Assembly: GCA_947591575.1 (NCBI GenBank)
Contig: CANQDI010000004.1
Coordinates: forward strand, 1 to 35,980
Direction of reading: 5' to 3'
Origin: an uncultured Bacilli bacterium
Lineage (GTDB): Bacteria > Bacillota_I > Bacilli_A > RF39 > UBA660
Length of the DNA stretch: 35,980 nt
Translations under genes and position numbers: made by a program
Notes under the pieces: model-generated
The model's database searches: none
Told to the model about the DNA's origin: nothing
What the model saw: only the letters and a program-made list of their open reading frames with translations
Shown: one piece after another, positions 24,742-33,593 of the stretch
Layout: each line of letters opens with the position of its first letter
Position numbering within the stretch: position 1 is the stretch's first letter

Positions 24742-25515
24742 TTAAAACTCCTCTACAAAACTTTTCTCTAATTTCTTGAAGATTTTATATCCACCAATTA
24801 AAGCAACAACACTGATGATACCCCAAATCCATAACATACGAAAGTCTGGCATTTCATGATAATAAAGAATTGCTCGGTAAGCTTCAACTAATTGTGCCAT
24901 TGGATTGAATTGTAATATCCATTGAAACTTTGCCGGTAACATACTTGCTTGATACACAATAGGAGTCCCATAAAAAGCAAGGGTCAAAAAAACACTTACG
25001 AAGTGATCAATATCTCTTACAAATACAGTGAGTGCTGATAAAATAAAAGTAATGGCAAGAGTTAAAACAGCTTGAATAAGGATTAGAAGTGGCATCAAAA
25101 GAAGATGATAAGAAAAACCAACACCACTGACTAAGATAAAAACAAACATAATGACACACGTAATTAAAAAGTTAACTAATTGTGAAAAGGTAATGGAAAT
25201 AGGAATAATTTCTCTTGGAAAATACACTTTTTTTAAAATATTTCCATTGGCAACAACACAACCTGTCCCAGACTGAATAGCGGTAGTAAAAAAATTCCAA
25301 GGAATTAAGGCAACAATCATAAAAATAGTATAGTTTTCAACATTAACCCTTAAGATATATGGAAACACAAATGCATAAACAGCTAACATTAATAGTGGGT
25401 TTAAAAAAGTCCAAAGAATTCCTAACCAAGATCCCTTATATTTTCCTCTTATTTCTTTTTTAATATTATTTTTTAATAGCTCACGATACTGGTATAACTC
25501 ACGAAACACTTTCAT
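24742..25515 (-). CDS. tagG: ABC-2 permease of a polysaccharide/teichoic acid exporter
   Basis: Membrane subunit of an exporter that flips lipid-linked polymers outward. The 257-residue protein has six membrane segments and the family motifs LLKNNIKKEIRGKYKGSWLG near the start, then ILWTFLNPLLML, and NPMAQLVEAYRAILYY near the end. The ATG at 25515 has GGGTGA 4-5 nt upstream; an in-frame GTG at 25527 overlaps the end of tagH. The gene symbol follows the closest known system (TagG/RfbA-type), and the exact substrate is not known. Confidence 0.9.
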   Translation of the reverse strand: MKVFRELYQYRELLKNNIKKEIRGKYKGSWLGILWTFLNPLLMLAVYAFVFPYILRVNVENYTIFMIVALIPWNFFTTAIQSGTGCVVANGNILKKVYFPREIIPISITFSQLVNFLITCVIMFVFILVSGVGFSYHLLLMPLLILIQAVLTLAITFILSALTVFVRDIDHFVSVFLTLAFYGTPIVYQASMLPAKFQWILQFNPMAQLVEAYRAILYYHEMPDFRMLWIWGIISVVALIGGYKIFKKLEKSFVEEF

Positions 25516-25519
25516 TCTA

Positions 25520-26263
25520 TCACCCACAAACTCTCAAGTATTCTTCTAATACTTCATCAACAGCACCATCTTTTCGAATTTCTCCTTGATATAACCAAAC
25601 AGCGCGATCACAGAATTTTTTTACCTGATCCATACTATGGGTTACAATCACAATGGTTTTGCCTGCTTTTTTTAATTCCATTAATTTATCAAAGCATTTT
25701 TCTTGAAAATGTTGATCTCCAACTGCTAAAATTTCATCAATAAGCAAGATTTCTGCCTGCACATTGATCGCTACAGAAAATGCAAGACGCATATACATAC
25801 CAGATGAATATGTTCTAACAGGATTATCTATAAATTCTCCTAGTTCTGAAAAAGCAATAATCTCATCAATTTTAGCATCGATTTCCTTCTTTGTGAGTCC
25901 AAAGATAGATGCATTAAAATAAATATTTTCTCTACCTGTAAAATCATCATGAAATCCAGCACCTAGTTCTAGTAAAGAGGTTAATTTCCCATGTGTTGTA
26001 ATTTTTCCTTTATTTGGATAGATAATTTTTGTCATTAATTTTAATAATGTTGATTTTCCACTTCCATTGGTTCCAATTAAAGCAATACTTTCCCCTTTAT
26101 GAATCGTTAAATTAATGTCTTTTAACACCGTTAGTATATCATTTTTTGCTCGACTACTTTTTGAGAAAAAAAGGATTTTTTCTTTTAATGTATTCGCCTT
26201 ATCGTAATATAATTTAAACGTCTTAGTTACATTTGTAACTTTAATTGCGATATTTTTCTCCAC
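25520..26263 (-). CDS. tagH: ABC ATPase of a polysaccharide/teichoic acid exporter
   Basis: ATPase partner of the permease directly downstream. Walker A is GTNGSGKST, the signature YSSGMYMRL, Walker B ILLIDEILAVGD and the switch His in VTHSMDQV. The N-terminal TFKLYYDKANTLKEKI is typical of TagH/Wzt-type ATPases. It is 247 residues and lacks the C-terminal extension that in TagH or Wzt recognises modified chain ends. The GTG at 26263 is chosen because AGAGGT lies 6 nt upstream; an ATG at 26281 has no ribosome binding site. Confidence 0.92.
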   Translation of the reverse strand: MEKNIAIKVTNVTKTFKLYYDKANTLKEKILFFSKSSRAKNDILTVLKDINLTIHKGESIALIGTNGSGKSTLLKLMTKIIYPNKGKITTHGKLTSLLELGAGFHDDFTGRENIYFNASIFGLTKKEIDAKIDEIIAFSELGEFIDNPVRTYSSGMYMRLAFSVAINVQAEILLIDEILAVGDQHFQEKCFDKLMELKKAGKTIVIVTHSMDQVKKFCDRAVWLYQGEIRKDGAVDEVLEEYLRVCG

Positions 26264-26307
26264 AGCAATACCTCTTTTCATAAAATATAGGTGTTTTCTA
26301 TAGTATC

Positions 26308-26336
26308 ATTATAATCTAATGAATCATTTTTTTCAA
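26308..26336 (-). promoter_or_regulatory. Promoter of tagH-tagG-gtrA
   Basis: Minus strand TTGAAA (26336-26331), 17-bp spacer, TATAAT (26313-26308). It is flanked by a 9-bp inverted repeat AGTATCATT (26302-26310) / AATGATACT (26357-26365) whose first arm overlaps the -10. Confidence 0.75.
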
Positions 26337-26366
26337 CTGAATGGTCTCGCTATATAAATGATACTT

Positions 26367-27359
26367 CTATTTCTTTGGTTTTTCTTCCAATATTTTTTTG
26401 ATTTCTTTTGTCACAACTTTATATCCCTTTTCTGATAAATGAAGTCCATCGGTTGTATAAGATAAATCTAGATTTTTATTTTCATCCATTAATACAGAAT
26501 ACATATCCAAATATTGATAATGATTCTTGGTACTTTTTTGCTTTAACATTTTATTGATATTTCTAATTCGTTTATTATCTCGCTCTCCCACCATCCAATC
26601 AATTACAACATCATTATCTGTTGTCGCATTTACGGGATAAATTGATTCAACATAGATAAGAGCATTGGGCCTATTTTGGTAAATTTTATTGGTAATCGTG
26701 ACAATATCATTGACGATTTCTTTATCGGTTCGATGAGATAAATCATTCGTACCTACTAAAAGAAAAACTTTTGTAGGATTATAATCATATACTCTCTTTT
26801 TTAGGTCACTTATTATGCTATAGGCTGTATTACCAGAAACACCACTATTGACAGTAGGAAGATTACCATAATATGAATCGAGTTGATAAAATTCTGTAAT
26901 ACTATCCCCCAAAAAGACATAATTTTCTACCTTTTGATCCATTGGTTTTGCATCTATCTCTTTTGTAAAAATGAAAAAAAGAAATAGAAAAAGTAAGACA
27001 ATAAAGAGTGTAAAACTAAATACTTTTATAAAATTACTTTTCTTTTTTCGTTTTTGCTCTTGCTTGATCTCTTTTACAATCGTATCTATATTTTTGGTAA
27101 TAACAACTTGTTTATTGGCAGCAATCTTTTGATCAATTCGATCCTGACTATGATAGACAATAATATTTTTTTTCTGAGCTAATAGATAATATATTTTTTC
27201 CTTATTATAGTCAGTAATAACAAGACGACTTTTCTTACTATTTTTCCTTGTGTAAAGTTCTTCGCCTTCTAAACAAAAAAATTTACTATTTTTTATCTTT
27301 GACGATATTTTTTTAATGAGTTCCTTACTCTCTTCATTTTTCATAGAAATTAAGATCAT
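26367..27359 (-). CDS. Membrane-anchored SGNH hydrolase/acyltransferase
   Basis: Probably adds or removes O-acyl groups on a cell-surface glycan. Residues 1-108 form a cytoplasmic, basic region that I do not recognise (contains LVITDYNKEKIYYLLAQKKN). One membrane helix (110-131) follows, then an extracellular SGNH domain with Ser153 in FLGDSITEF, block III GTND at 203-206 and the Asp304/His307 pair in TDGLHLSEKGY. It is 31 bp downstream of an acyltransferase-3 gene, and such pairs work together in O-acetylation (OatA has both parts in one protein). The N-terminal cytoplasmic domain is unusual for this family. Confidence 0.88.
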   Translation of the reverse strand: MILISMKNEESKELIKKISSKIKNSKFFCLEGEELYTRKNSKKSRLVITDYNKEKIYYLLAQKKNIIVYHSQDRIDQKIAANKQVVITKNIDTIVKEIKQEQKRKKKSNFIKVFSFTLFIVLLFLFLFFIFTKEIDAKPMDQKVENYVFLGDSITEFYQLDSYYGNLPTVNSGVSGNTAYSIISDLKKRVYDYNPTKVFLLVGTNDLSHRTDKEIVNDIVTITNKIYQNRPNALIYVESIYPVNATTDNDVVIDWMVGERDNKRIRNINKMLKQKSTKNHYQYLDMYSVLMDENKNLDLSYTTDGLHLSEKGYKVVTKEIKKILEEKPKK

Positions 27360-27389
27360 GATATCACTTCTTTCAAGTTCTCTTACATA

Positions 27390-28451
27390 TTATAACTCTT
27401 TTTTTATTTTTATTGCAGAAAAATTTATTTTTTGAATCCATGGAATGATTTTTTTCGTAAAAAAGGTATAACTACGTTCTAAAAGGATAGCACCAATCGT
27501 AGTCATAAAAAGATTCATAAAAAGACAAATTCCAAATTTCATAACATCGTTTTCAAATGAAAGATACGGTAAAATAAAATATAAAAGGGATGCAGATATG
27601 CCTTGCATAAAATAAAAGTAAATCGCATTTTTTCCAATATAATTCAGTTTATTTTCTTTTTGAATTTTTAAATGGCGAAAGAGATACCAATAAAGAATAA
27701 GAGATGGTAAAGACACAAATAAATATGGAAAAGATGGTGGAAATTTTGTAGTTTGAAAAGCAGTAATATCAAGGTGTAAAGAAGAAAAAACAAGACAAAG
27801 TAAACTGACTGCAATAAGCTCTAATAGAATAAGCTGCTTCTTATTTTTTAAAGAATAGTAGTGAGCTAAATAACCCAATATAAAAAGAATAGAATAAAAA
27901 GATAAATAAGTATCAAAAAACAAAAACGTTGCTCCTGAAAAAGATTGATAAGCAAAAATAAGAAAAAGGATTTCTAGAACTATTTTTAAATACTTTAAAA
28001 CATTTTCTTTTCCGAAATACTGAATTGTACAAATCGTAATGGAACAAAAAATAGAGACTTTCATATACATGATAATATACCAAATAGAACCACTTACTAC
28101 ATTTAAAGCATTTGAGTTAGGAAAAGAATAAAAGAACCAAGAAAAAAAATCTAAAAAATGAAAATCTGATCGAAAAAAGACAAGAATGATCAGGGTATAA
28201 AAAAGAAGAAAGAAACACCATTTTTTCCAAATGGTCCATAGTCCTTTAAGTGATTTGATAACAGAATTGCTATAATGAAAGGATATTCCTGAAATAAAGA
28301 TAAATAAAGGAACATCTATCAATAAAGTCAAATTTATAAACCAGCTAGGTAGATAAGTTTCTCCAGACCAAAAAGCTGTATGGATTACAACAATCCATAA
28401 AGCTGCAATGGCTCTTAAAAAATCAATTGTATAATTTCTTGTTTTTTGCAT
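27390..28451 (-). CDS. Acyltransferase-3 family membrane protein
   Basis: A 353-residue protein with about ten membrane helices. The N-terminus shows the family signature IDFLRAIAALWIVVIHTAFW, with the likely catalytic His22, and LTLLIDVPLFIFISGISF follows, as in OatA/WecH-type transferases that move acyl groups across the membrane. It lacks a fused SGNH domain; the gene immediately downstream encodes one. The ribosome binding site is weak (GAGAG about 12 nt away). It lies 42 bp after the HAD gene and is probably in the same transcript. Confidence 0.9.
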   Translation of the reverse strand: MQKTRNYTIDFLRAIAALWIVVIHTAFWSGETYLPSWFINLTLLIDVPLFIFISGISFHYSNSVIKSLKGLWTIWKKWCFFLLFYTLIILVFFRSDFHFLDFFSWFFYSFPNSNALNVVSGSIWYIIMYMKVSIFCSITICTIQYFGKENVLKYLKIVLEILFLIFAYQSFSGATFLFFDTYLSFYSILFILGYLAHYYSLKNKKQLILLELIAVSLLCLVFSSLHLDITAFQTTKFPPSFPYLFVSLPSLILYWYLFRHLKIQKENKLNYIGKNAIYFYFMQGISASLLYFILPYLSFENDVMKFGICLFMNLFMTTIGAILLERSYTFFTKKIIPWIQKINFSAIKIKKEL

Positions 28452-28493
28452 ATAATGATCAGTCTCTCTTTCTAATTTTTGTATGTTCCTTCT

Positions 28494-29069
28494 TTATTTT
28501 AAATCATCTTTCCTTACTTTTTGAATGGTACCTTTTTTTACAAGGTAAGCTTCTTTTGCATAAACAAACATAGGCCGATCAGCCTGAATAGAATCTGAAT
28601 AAAATTTTTGAATCGTTCCTTTTGGATATTTTTCCTCATATCTTCTTACTTTTTCAACATCATGACAATTAAGAGAATTCAATTTCCCTGTCTTTTTATC
28701 TACTTTGGTTGCAATGACTTCTACTTTTAATTTTTTCTCTAGAGGTTTTAAAAGAAACTCTGGAGATGCTGAAATAATCAAATCTGTTTTCTCTTTTTGT
28801 TCTAAATACCAAGGTGCAATTTTCTTTTCATGCTCATTCCAAAACGCTTTCACATCATCATCAATATGATCCATTTTTTTTAAAAAAGAGAAAAATTTTT
28901 CTTTTAAATACGTTTTATTTTTTATTCGAAACAAATAAAGCACCACGCCAAAAATTTGAATGGGTAAACACAAGAGTACTTTTTTATTTCGCATCAAACA
29001 AAAACGATAAAAATCAACACTAGAATCTCCATTATAAATAGTTCCATCAAAATCATAAACATTGATCAT
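28494..29069 (-). CDS. HAD-family phosphatase, likely acts on polyprenyl-phospho-sugar
   Basis: A 191-residue HAD phosphatase: motif I YDFDGTIY with nucleophile Asp6 and Asp8, motif II ISASPEF, a Lys region, and motif III/IV FYSDSIQADRPM. A hydrophobic stretch lies in the cap (LLCLPIQIFGVVLYLF), which could associate with the membrane. Its ATG overlaps the UbiA stop (ATGA). This pairing is the reason to suggest that it removes the 5-phosphate from polyprenyl-phospho-ribose-5-phosphate. HAD domains fused or adjacent to this UbiA type are known, but the substrate here is inference. Confidence 0.85.
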   Translation of the reverse strand: MINVYDFDGTIYNGDSSVDFYRFCLMRNKKVLLCLPIQIFGVVLYLFRIKNKTYLKEKFFSFLKKMDHIDDDVKAFWNEHEKKIAPWYLEQKEKTDLIISASPEFLLKPLEKKLKVEVIATKVDKKTGKLNSLNCHDVEKVRRYEEKYPKGTIQKFYSDSIQADRPMFVYAKEAYLVKKGTIQKVRKDDLK

Positions 29070-29938
29070 AATAAATATAACAATCCTCCCAATACAACAA
29101 TATATAGGAGTCCTGCAAAAATGAGTTTTTTATCTGATAGAATTACTTCAATAGGATCTCCATGAGAATTTCCTTCAATATCGAGACTATATAACTGTAA
29201 AATAATCATCAGTAAAGGAATTGTCCAAAATAAGTAATCATGACCAATTCTTGCAACTGTTACAGGATCAACACACCATAATGTATAAGAGACAATGGCA
29301 AGTGATAAAGAGACATACATATTTTTGTCTAAGAAATCTTGATTATAAAATTTTAACACTTTTCGACCGACTTCTCCATTTTTAATGATCTCATTTCTTC
29401 TTTTTCCAAAACCCAAATAGAATGAACCAAAAATAATCATAAGATAAAGATATTTAGAAACATCAATTTGTGTAACAACGCCACCATACATGACTCGAAG
29501 CACAAAACCAATTACGATGGTAACAACATCCATAATAGGAATATGTTTTAACCATTTGCTATATAGAACGTTCATCAATAAATAAGTGAGTGGAATTACA
29601 AAGACAAAAATATTATGACTTTCTATATAAAGTAAATACATGCATATGATAAGACAGAAAGCAATCAAAAACGTGACAAAATAAGCTTGTTCCTTTGAAA
29701 TAACACCCGCTGCAAGTGGACGTTTCTTTTTGACTGGATGAAGTTTATCTTTTTCTATATCATTAATATCATTTAGTACATAAACGATACTGGATGTAAA
29801 AGAGAAAACAAAGAAAGCAAGTATAGCGGTAAAAATATAGGATCCATCAAAAAGATGAATACTAAAGAAGATAGGAAGAAAAATAATACCATTTTTGAGC
29901 CAATGTTTTATTCGAATAAGTTGAAGATATTTACTCAT
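29066..29938 (-). CDS. UbiA-family polyprenyl-phosphate phosphoribosyltransferase
   Basis: An integral membrane prenyltransferase of 290 residues with eight to nine helices. The first metal motif, from Asn56, is NDINDIEKDKLHPVKKKRP, i.e. NDxxDxxxDxxHPxKxxRPxAxG. Together with IRIKHWLKN near the start and FGKRRNEI plus FYNQDFLD later, this is the signature of decaprenyl-phosphate phosphoribose synthases such as Rv3806c rather than of quinone UbiA or heme CyoE. The expected reaction is polyprenyl phosphate plus PRPP giving polyprenyl-phospho-ribose-5-phosphate. GGAGG precedes the ATG. It overlaps the upstream glycosyltransferase by 8 bp. Confidence 0.92.
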   Translation of the reverse strand: MSKYLQLIRIKHWLKNGIIFLPIFFSIHLFDGSYIFTAILAFFVFSFTSSIVYVLNDINDIEKDKLHPVKKKRPLAAGVISKEQAYFVTFLIAFCLIICMYLLYIESHNIFVFVIPLTYLLMNVLYSKWLKHIPIMDVVTIVIGFVLRVMYGGVVTQIDVSKYLYLMIIFGSFYLGFGKRRNEIIKNGEVGRKVLKFYNQDFLDKNMYVSLSLAIVSYTLWCVDPVTVARIGHDYLFWTIPLLMIILQLYSLDIEGNSHGDPIEVILSDKKLIFAGLLYIVVLGGLLYLL

Positions 29939-31661
29939 TGATTTCTACCTCCAATCGCCATGAATACATATATCGCATTTTTTCTTGATCAATTTGATCT
30001 ACCACTTGATAGTGAATATTGTGATCATTTAACGTGTAATAATAACCGTATAAATCTGATGTTGATATTTTTAATTTTACATTATCCATATTAGATAATT
30101 CTACTAAATCATCATTAATTTCTTTGAATGTCACTATCTGTTTTGAACTAGCATAAAGAAATATTCCTACATTCATACATAAGATCAAAACCGTTATCCA
30201 AATGCATCCTCGTAACCATTTATTCTTATGAATAGTTTGAAGAACATATCCTCCAAGCAAAATAGCACCTACTGGAAGTAGATAAAACTGTGGTACATAC
30301 CTAGCCCACCAAGATTCTTTCAATAATATCATACTAAGTAAAATAGAAAGAATAGGTAATATTACATAAAAGCAAGATTTCTTTTTCTTTTTGATAAACA
30401 TTACAAAAGCGATTCCAAAGGTAATAATGCTAGCTAATAACCCTAAAGCAAATAATGGACCAAATCCCCCTATTCTAATATCAGGTACATTTAACTCATC
30501 TATTTCAGAACGATATACTTTAAATGGAAGTTTTAAAATAGGTGCTTTATCATAATATGTTACATTTTTTGTTCTAGAAAAAAGAGAAATCATCCATTTT
30601 TCAATAGCTGTTTTATTTTCAAAAGATTTTGGTTGCATCGTAGTAATAATATCTACTTTACCCTCTCCCATTAAAGGATATAAAGGATTATGATGATCTA
30701 CCAAATTTTTGATATAACTATTAGAACCAACTATTAATATGGCTATGAGGAAAGTAAAAATGAAATGGAATGTAATATTTCTAAAGCGTAATGGAAAATC
30801 TTTTTCTTTGCGATACTTCCAAAACCAGTAAAAATAAAAAATAGCTGCAATAACTCCAGAACACATTAATCCTGTAAATTTAAGATTCGAAAAAATAGTA
30901 CAACATGCAATCATCATAAGCCAAAGAAATGGATTCTGTTTTTTCATTGGATTCACTAAAAACAATAAGAAAAGTTCTATTCCAAAGAAAATACCCATGA
31001 TACCATCCACATAGTAAGAAAAAATCTGAGAAAGAACTACTGGATTGAATACAATGAGAGAAGATACTAAAATGCTCCATTTCTTATCAATTATTTTTCT
31101 TAAACAATAATAACTTATTATCCATAGCATCAGAGAAAAAATAAAGGTAATACATTTACCACTTTCGATGTTTCCTGTCATATTATAAATTGTCGCAGCA
31201 AGAATCCAGGTGGCTTTTGGATAATGTTCAATCCATAAATCAATGTTTGTATCCTCTGCGATTGGAATGACATTTTTATTTTTCTCCTGAAATGATCTAC
31301 TATCTTCATAAAGAGGATTCCAACCATTTTTGATAAATGCAATCGCCGTTTTATGATAAGAATTCCCATCACATGTTATATCAAATGTCTTGTTATACAG
31401 AAAAGGTAAGACTAATAATAAAAATAGGAAACCAAATAAAATGTATTTTTGATGAGGATTAGATTTTCCTTTCTTCAAGTAAACGATGATAGGAAGAACG
31501 ATACTGATGATTTGAATCAATGTAAAACAGTTTTTTGTTAAATTTAAAAATTGAAAGATTGTATAAAGTAGTAAAACCGATAAAAAATATCCAGATAACA
31601 TTACTACTAAATACATAGATTCATTTCTTTTTGGTAATGTCATAGTTTTTTCATTTTTCAT
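29931..31661 (-). CDS. GT-C membrane glycosyltransferase
   Basis: A 576-residue protein with about eleven to thirteen membrane helices. It has the GT-C architecture: an Asp in the first large external loop (FDITCDGNSYHKTAIAFIKN) after the first helices, further loops with ESWWARYVPQF, and a short soluble C-terminal part. Enzymes of this type (ArnT, Emb and related) use polyprenyl-phosphate sugars as donors outside the membrane, which fits the UbiA and HAD genes that follow. AAAGGA precedes the ATG. The sugar and acceptor are unknown. Confidence 0.82.
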   Translation of the reverse strand: MKNEKTMTLPKRNESMYLVVMLSGYFLSVLLLYTIFQFLNLTKNCFTLIQIISIVLPIIVYLKKGKSNPHQKYILFGFLFLLLVLPFLYNKTFDITCDGNSYHKTAIAFIKNGWNPLYEDSRSFQEKNKNVIPIAEDTNIDLWIEHYPKATWILAATIYNMTGNIESGKCITFIFSLMLWIISYYCLRKIIDKKWSILVSSLIVFNPVVLSQIFSYYVDGIMGIFFGIELFLLFLVNPMKKQNPFLWLMMIACCTIFSNLKFTGLMCSGVIAAIFYFYWFWKYRKEKDFPLRFRNITFHFIFTFLIAILIVGSNSYIKNLVDHHNPLYPLMGEGKVDIITTMQPKSFENKTAIEKWMISLFSRTKNVTYYDKAPILKLPFKVYRSEIDELNVPDIRIGGFGPLFALGLLASIITFGIAFVMFIKKKKKSCFYVILPILSILLSMILLKESWWARYVPQFYLLPVGAILLGGYVLQTIHKNKWLRGCIWITVLILCMNVGIFLYASSKQIVTFKEINDDLVELSNMDNVKLKISTSDLYGYYYTLNDHNIHYQVVDQIDQEKMRYMYSWRLEVEINE

Positions 31662-31700
31662 AAGTAATTCCTTTCTTTTCGAATGTATTCCCTGATCATT

Positions 31701-32651
31701 TTAATTCCAAAAAAAATGATAGAAAAGGCAATATAATTTTGATAATCCTTTATTTTTTTCAATATTTCTTTGTAAAAAACTCCTTGATTCATAATATTTG
31801 TTCTTTTTATAATCAGGAATTTCTTTTTTCATATAAGAAAATGCTTCATCGATAAATTTCATTGCTATTTTTGGGTCTTTTTGATTTCTCTGTTGAATTG
31901 TATAATTTGTAATCATTCTAATCGTTAATTTATCAAGATCCTCTTTTAAATAGGATTCTTTTTTCCATTTCTTACGGATGAGATCAATGATTCTTAAAAT
32001 ATCAAAAATGCGTTCATCACGAATAGTTGTTTCACTGTTTTGATGCATCACATAATTGATGAGGGGCTTCTCTACTTTTCCGACCTTTTTCGCATATAAC
32101 AGACTATCTACCACAAAAGGGGCATCCTCATATTTTAAATCTTCTATAAATCGAATATGATGCTTAGAAAGAAGAGTACTCTTATATAACTTATTCCAAG
32201 GAGATAAATTAACACTTTTTAATAGAGTTGGCATCTTTTTTAAAGTAGTATTTTTAAAAGAAGGCAATTTTTCTATTTTTGATAAACCATTTTGAATTTG
32301 ATAATAATCACAAAGAACTAAATCTAAGTCTTCTTGTTCTGCTTTTTGGTAGAGCACTTCACAAGCATCTTCTTCCAAATAATCATCACTATCTAAGAAC
32401 ATGATATACTTTCCAGTTGCCTTTTGAATTCCAAAATTTCTTGTTTTTCCAATTCCTTGATTTTTATTTCGAAAATACTTGATTCGATGATCCTTATATT
32501 TTAGAATTTTTTTTTCAGTATCATCGGTTGAACCATCGTTTATCAATATAAACTCCAACTCTTTTTTTGTTTGAGTAAGAAGAGATGTTAGACACCGATC
32601 AATATATTTTTCAGCATTATAAATCGGTACAATAATACTCATATCAGGCAT
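31701..32651 (-). CDS. Family 2 glycosyltransferase
   Basis: A 316-residue cytoplasmic GT-A transferase. The N-terminus SIIVPIYNAEKYIDRCLTSL, then NDGSTDDTE, NFGIQKATGKYIMFLDSDDYLE and the later KYEDAPF region are the canonical GT2 parts, with DSDD as the DxD-like metal/sugar nucleotide site. It has AGAGGTGA 4-6 nt before the ATG. It follows a related but clearly distinct GT2 gene by 21 bp; both probably build repeat units on a lipid carrier. Confidence 0.9.
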   Translation of the reverse strand: MPDMSIIVPIYNAEKYIDRCLTSLLTQTKKELEFILINDGSTDDTEKKILKYKDHRIKYFRNKNQGIGKTRNFGIQKATGKYIMFLDSDDYLEEDACEVLYQKAEQEDLDLVLCDYYQIQNGLSKIEKLPSFKNTTLKKMPTLLKSVNLSPWNKLYKSTLLSKHHIRFIEDLKYEDAPFVVDSLLYAKKVGKVEKPLINYVMHQNSETTIRDERIFDILRIIDLIRKKWKKESYLKEDLDKLTIRMITNYTIQQRNQKDPKIAMKFIDEAFSYMKKEIPDYKKNKYYESRSFLQRNIEKNKGLSKLYCLFYHFFWN

Positions 32652-32672
32652 TTTCTCACCTCTTCGCTACAT

Positions 32673-33593
32673 TTATCTTATCTTAAATCGATTAAAAAGT
32701 CTAGGACTTATTTCTAAGAGTATTTTCTTGATTTTTCTTTGAAATGTATCGGTTAAAAGATCATCATATACTTTCTTTTTCTTGATTCTTTTTAGATATA
32801 ATTGATAATCTTTTTTATTTAATTCACAAATTTTTAGTATCATACTATTTGCAATAAAACTTTTGAAAATTGTAGTATCAACATCTACTTTTTCAATCTC
32901 TTTTTTTAAAAATAAATAATGATGATAAAAATCGTTCACTTTCTTTTTTGTAAAGCGATCTTCATGATTATTCATAATACTACCACTTCGGCGATAATAG
33001 TTATAACCGATATAAGAAATGGAATGTACTTTTTTGGCTTTTATAATAACAAGAGGAATCAATCCAAAATCTTCATGAACTGTATGCGCTTGAAAAGCAA
33101 ATTTTTCTTGTTGATAATATTTTCTTCGATACGTATAACACCAAGCATTTTCAACAAAATGATATTTTGATAATAACGAAAAAGCATCTTCCCCATTCTT
33201 ATTGAAAAAAGGAATTTCTTCATATTTCGTTACTTCTCCTTGATCCGTAACTGTCTGGACTTGAAAACGAACAAGATCTGGTTGATCCGAAATATTTTTT
33301 GCTAAATTCTTCAGTAAATCTTTTTCAATAAAGTCATCGCTATCAACAAAAACGAGATATTCGCCTTTTGCTTTTTCAACCCCAATGTTTCTAGCAACAC
33401 TTACTCCCTCATGTTTTTGATGAATTACTTTGAAAGGATATTTTTTCACAAAATCCATACTATGATCTGTAGAGCCATCATCAACAATGATCACTTCATA
33501 ATCTTGATAAGTTTGTTTCATAATACTTTGTAAGGTTCTATCAATATAGTCTTCTACATTATATACTGGAATAATAATACTAAACTTTGGCAT
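32673..33593 (-). CDS. Family 2 glycosyltransferase
   Basis: A 306-residue GT-A transferase with SIIIPVYNVEDYIDRTLQSI, VDDGSTDHS, ARNIGVEKAKGEYLVFVDSDDFIE and VHEDFGLIPLVI. The start codon overlaps the upstream stop (TAATG) and the ribosome binding site GAGGTGG lies in the last codons of the fusion gene, so the two are translationally coupled. Substrates are unknown; it is a paralogue of the next gene, suggesting an old duplication. Confidence 0.92.
   Translation of the reverse strand: MPKFSIIIPVYNVEDYIDRTLQSIMKQTYQDYEVIIVDDGSTDHSMDFVKKYPFKVIHQKHEGVSVARNIGVEKAKGEYLVFVDSDDFIEKDLLKNLAKNISDQPDLVRFQVQTVTDQGEVTKYEEIPFFNKNGEDAFSLLSKYHFVENAWCYTYRRKYYQQEKFAFQAHTVHEDFGLIPLVIIKAKKVHSISYIGYNYYRRSGSIMNNHEDRFTKKKVNDFYHHYLFLKKEIEKVDVDTTIFKSFIANSMILKICELNKKDYQLYLKRIKKKKVYDDLLTDTFQRKIKKILLEISPRLFNRFKIR

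Noticed and set aside
31701-33593. Two GT2 genes considered as one gene split by a frameshift
   Set aside because: Each has its own full N-terminal GT2 motif set, start codon and ribosome binding site, so they are separate paralogues.
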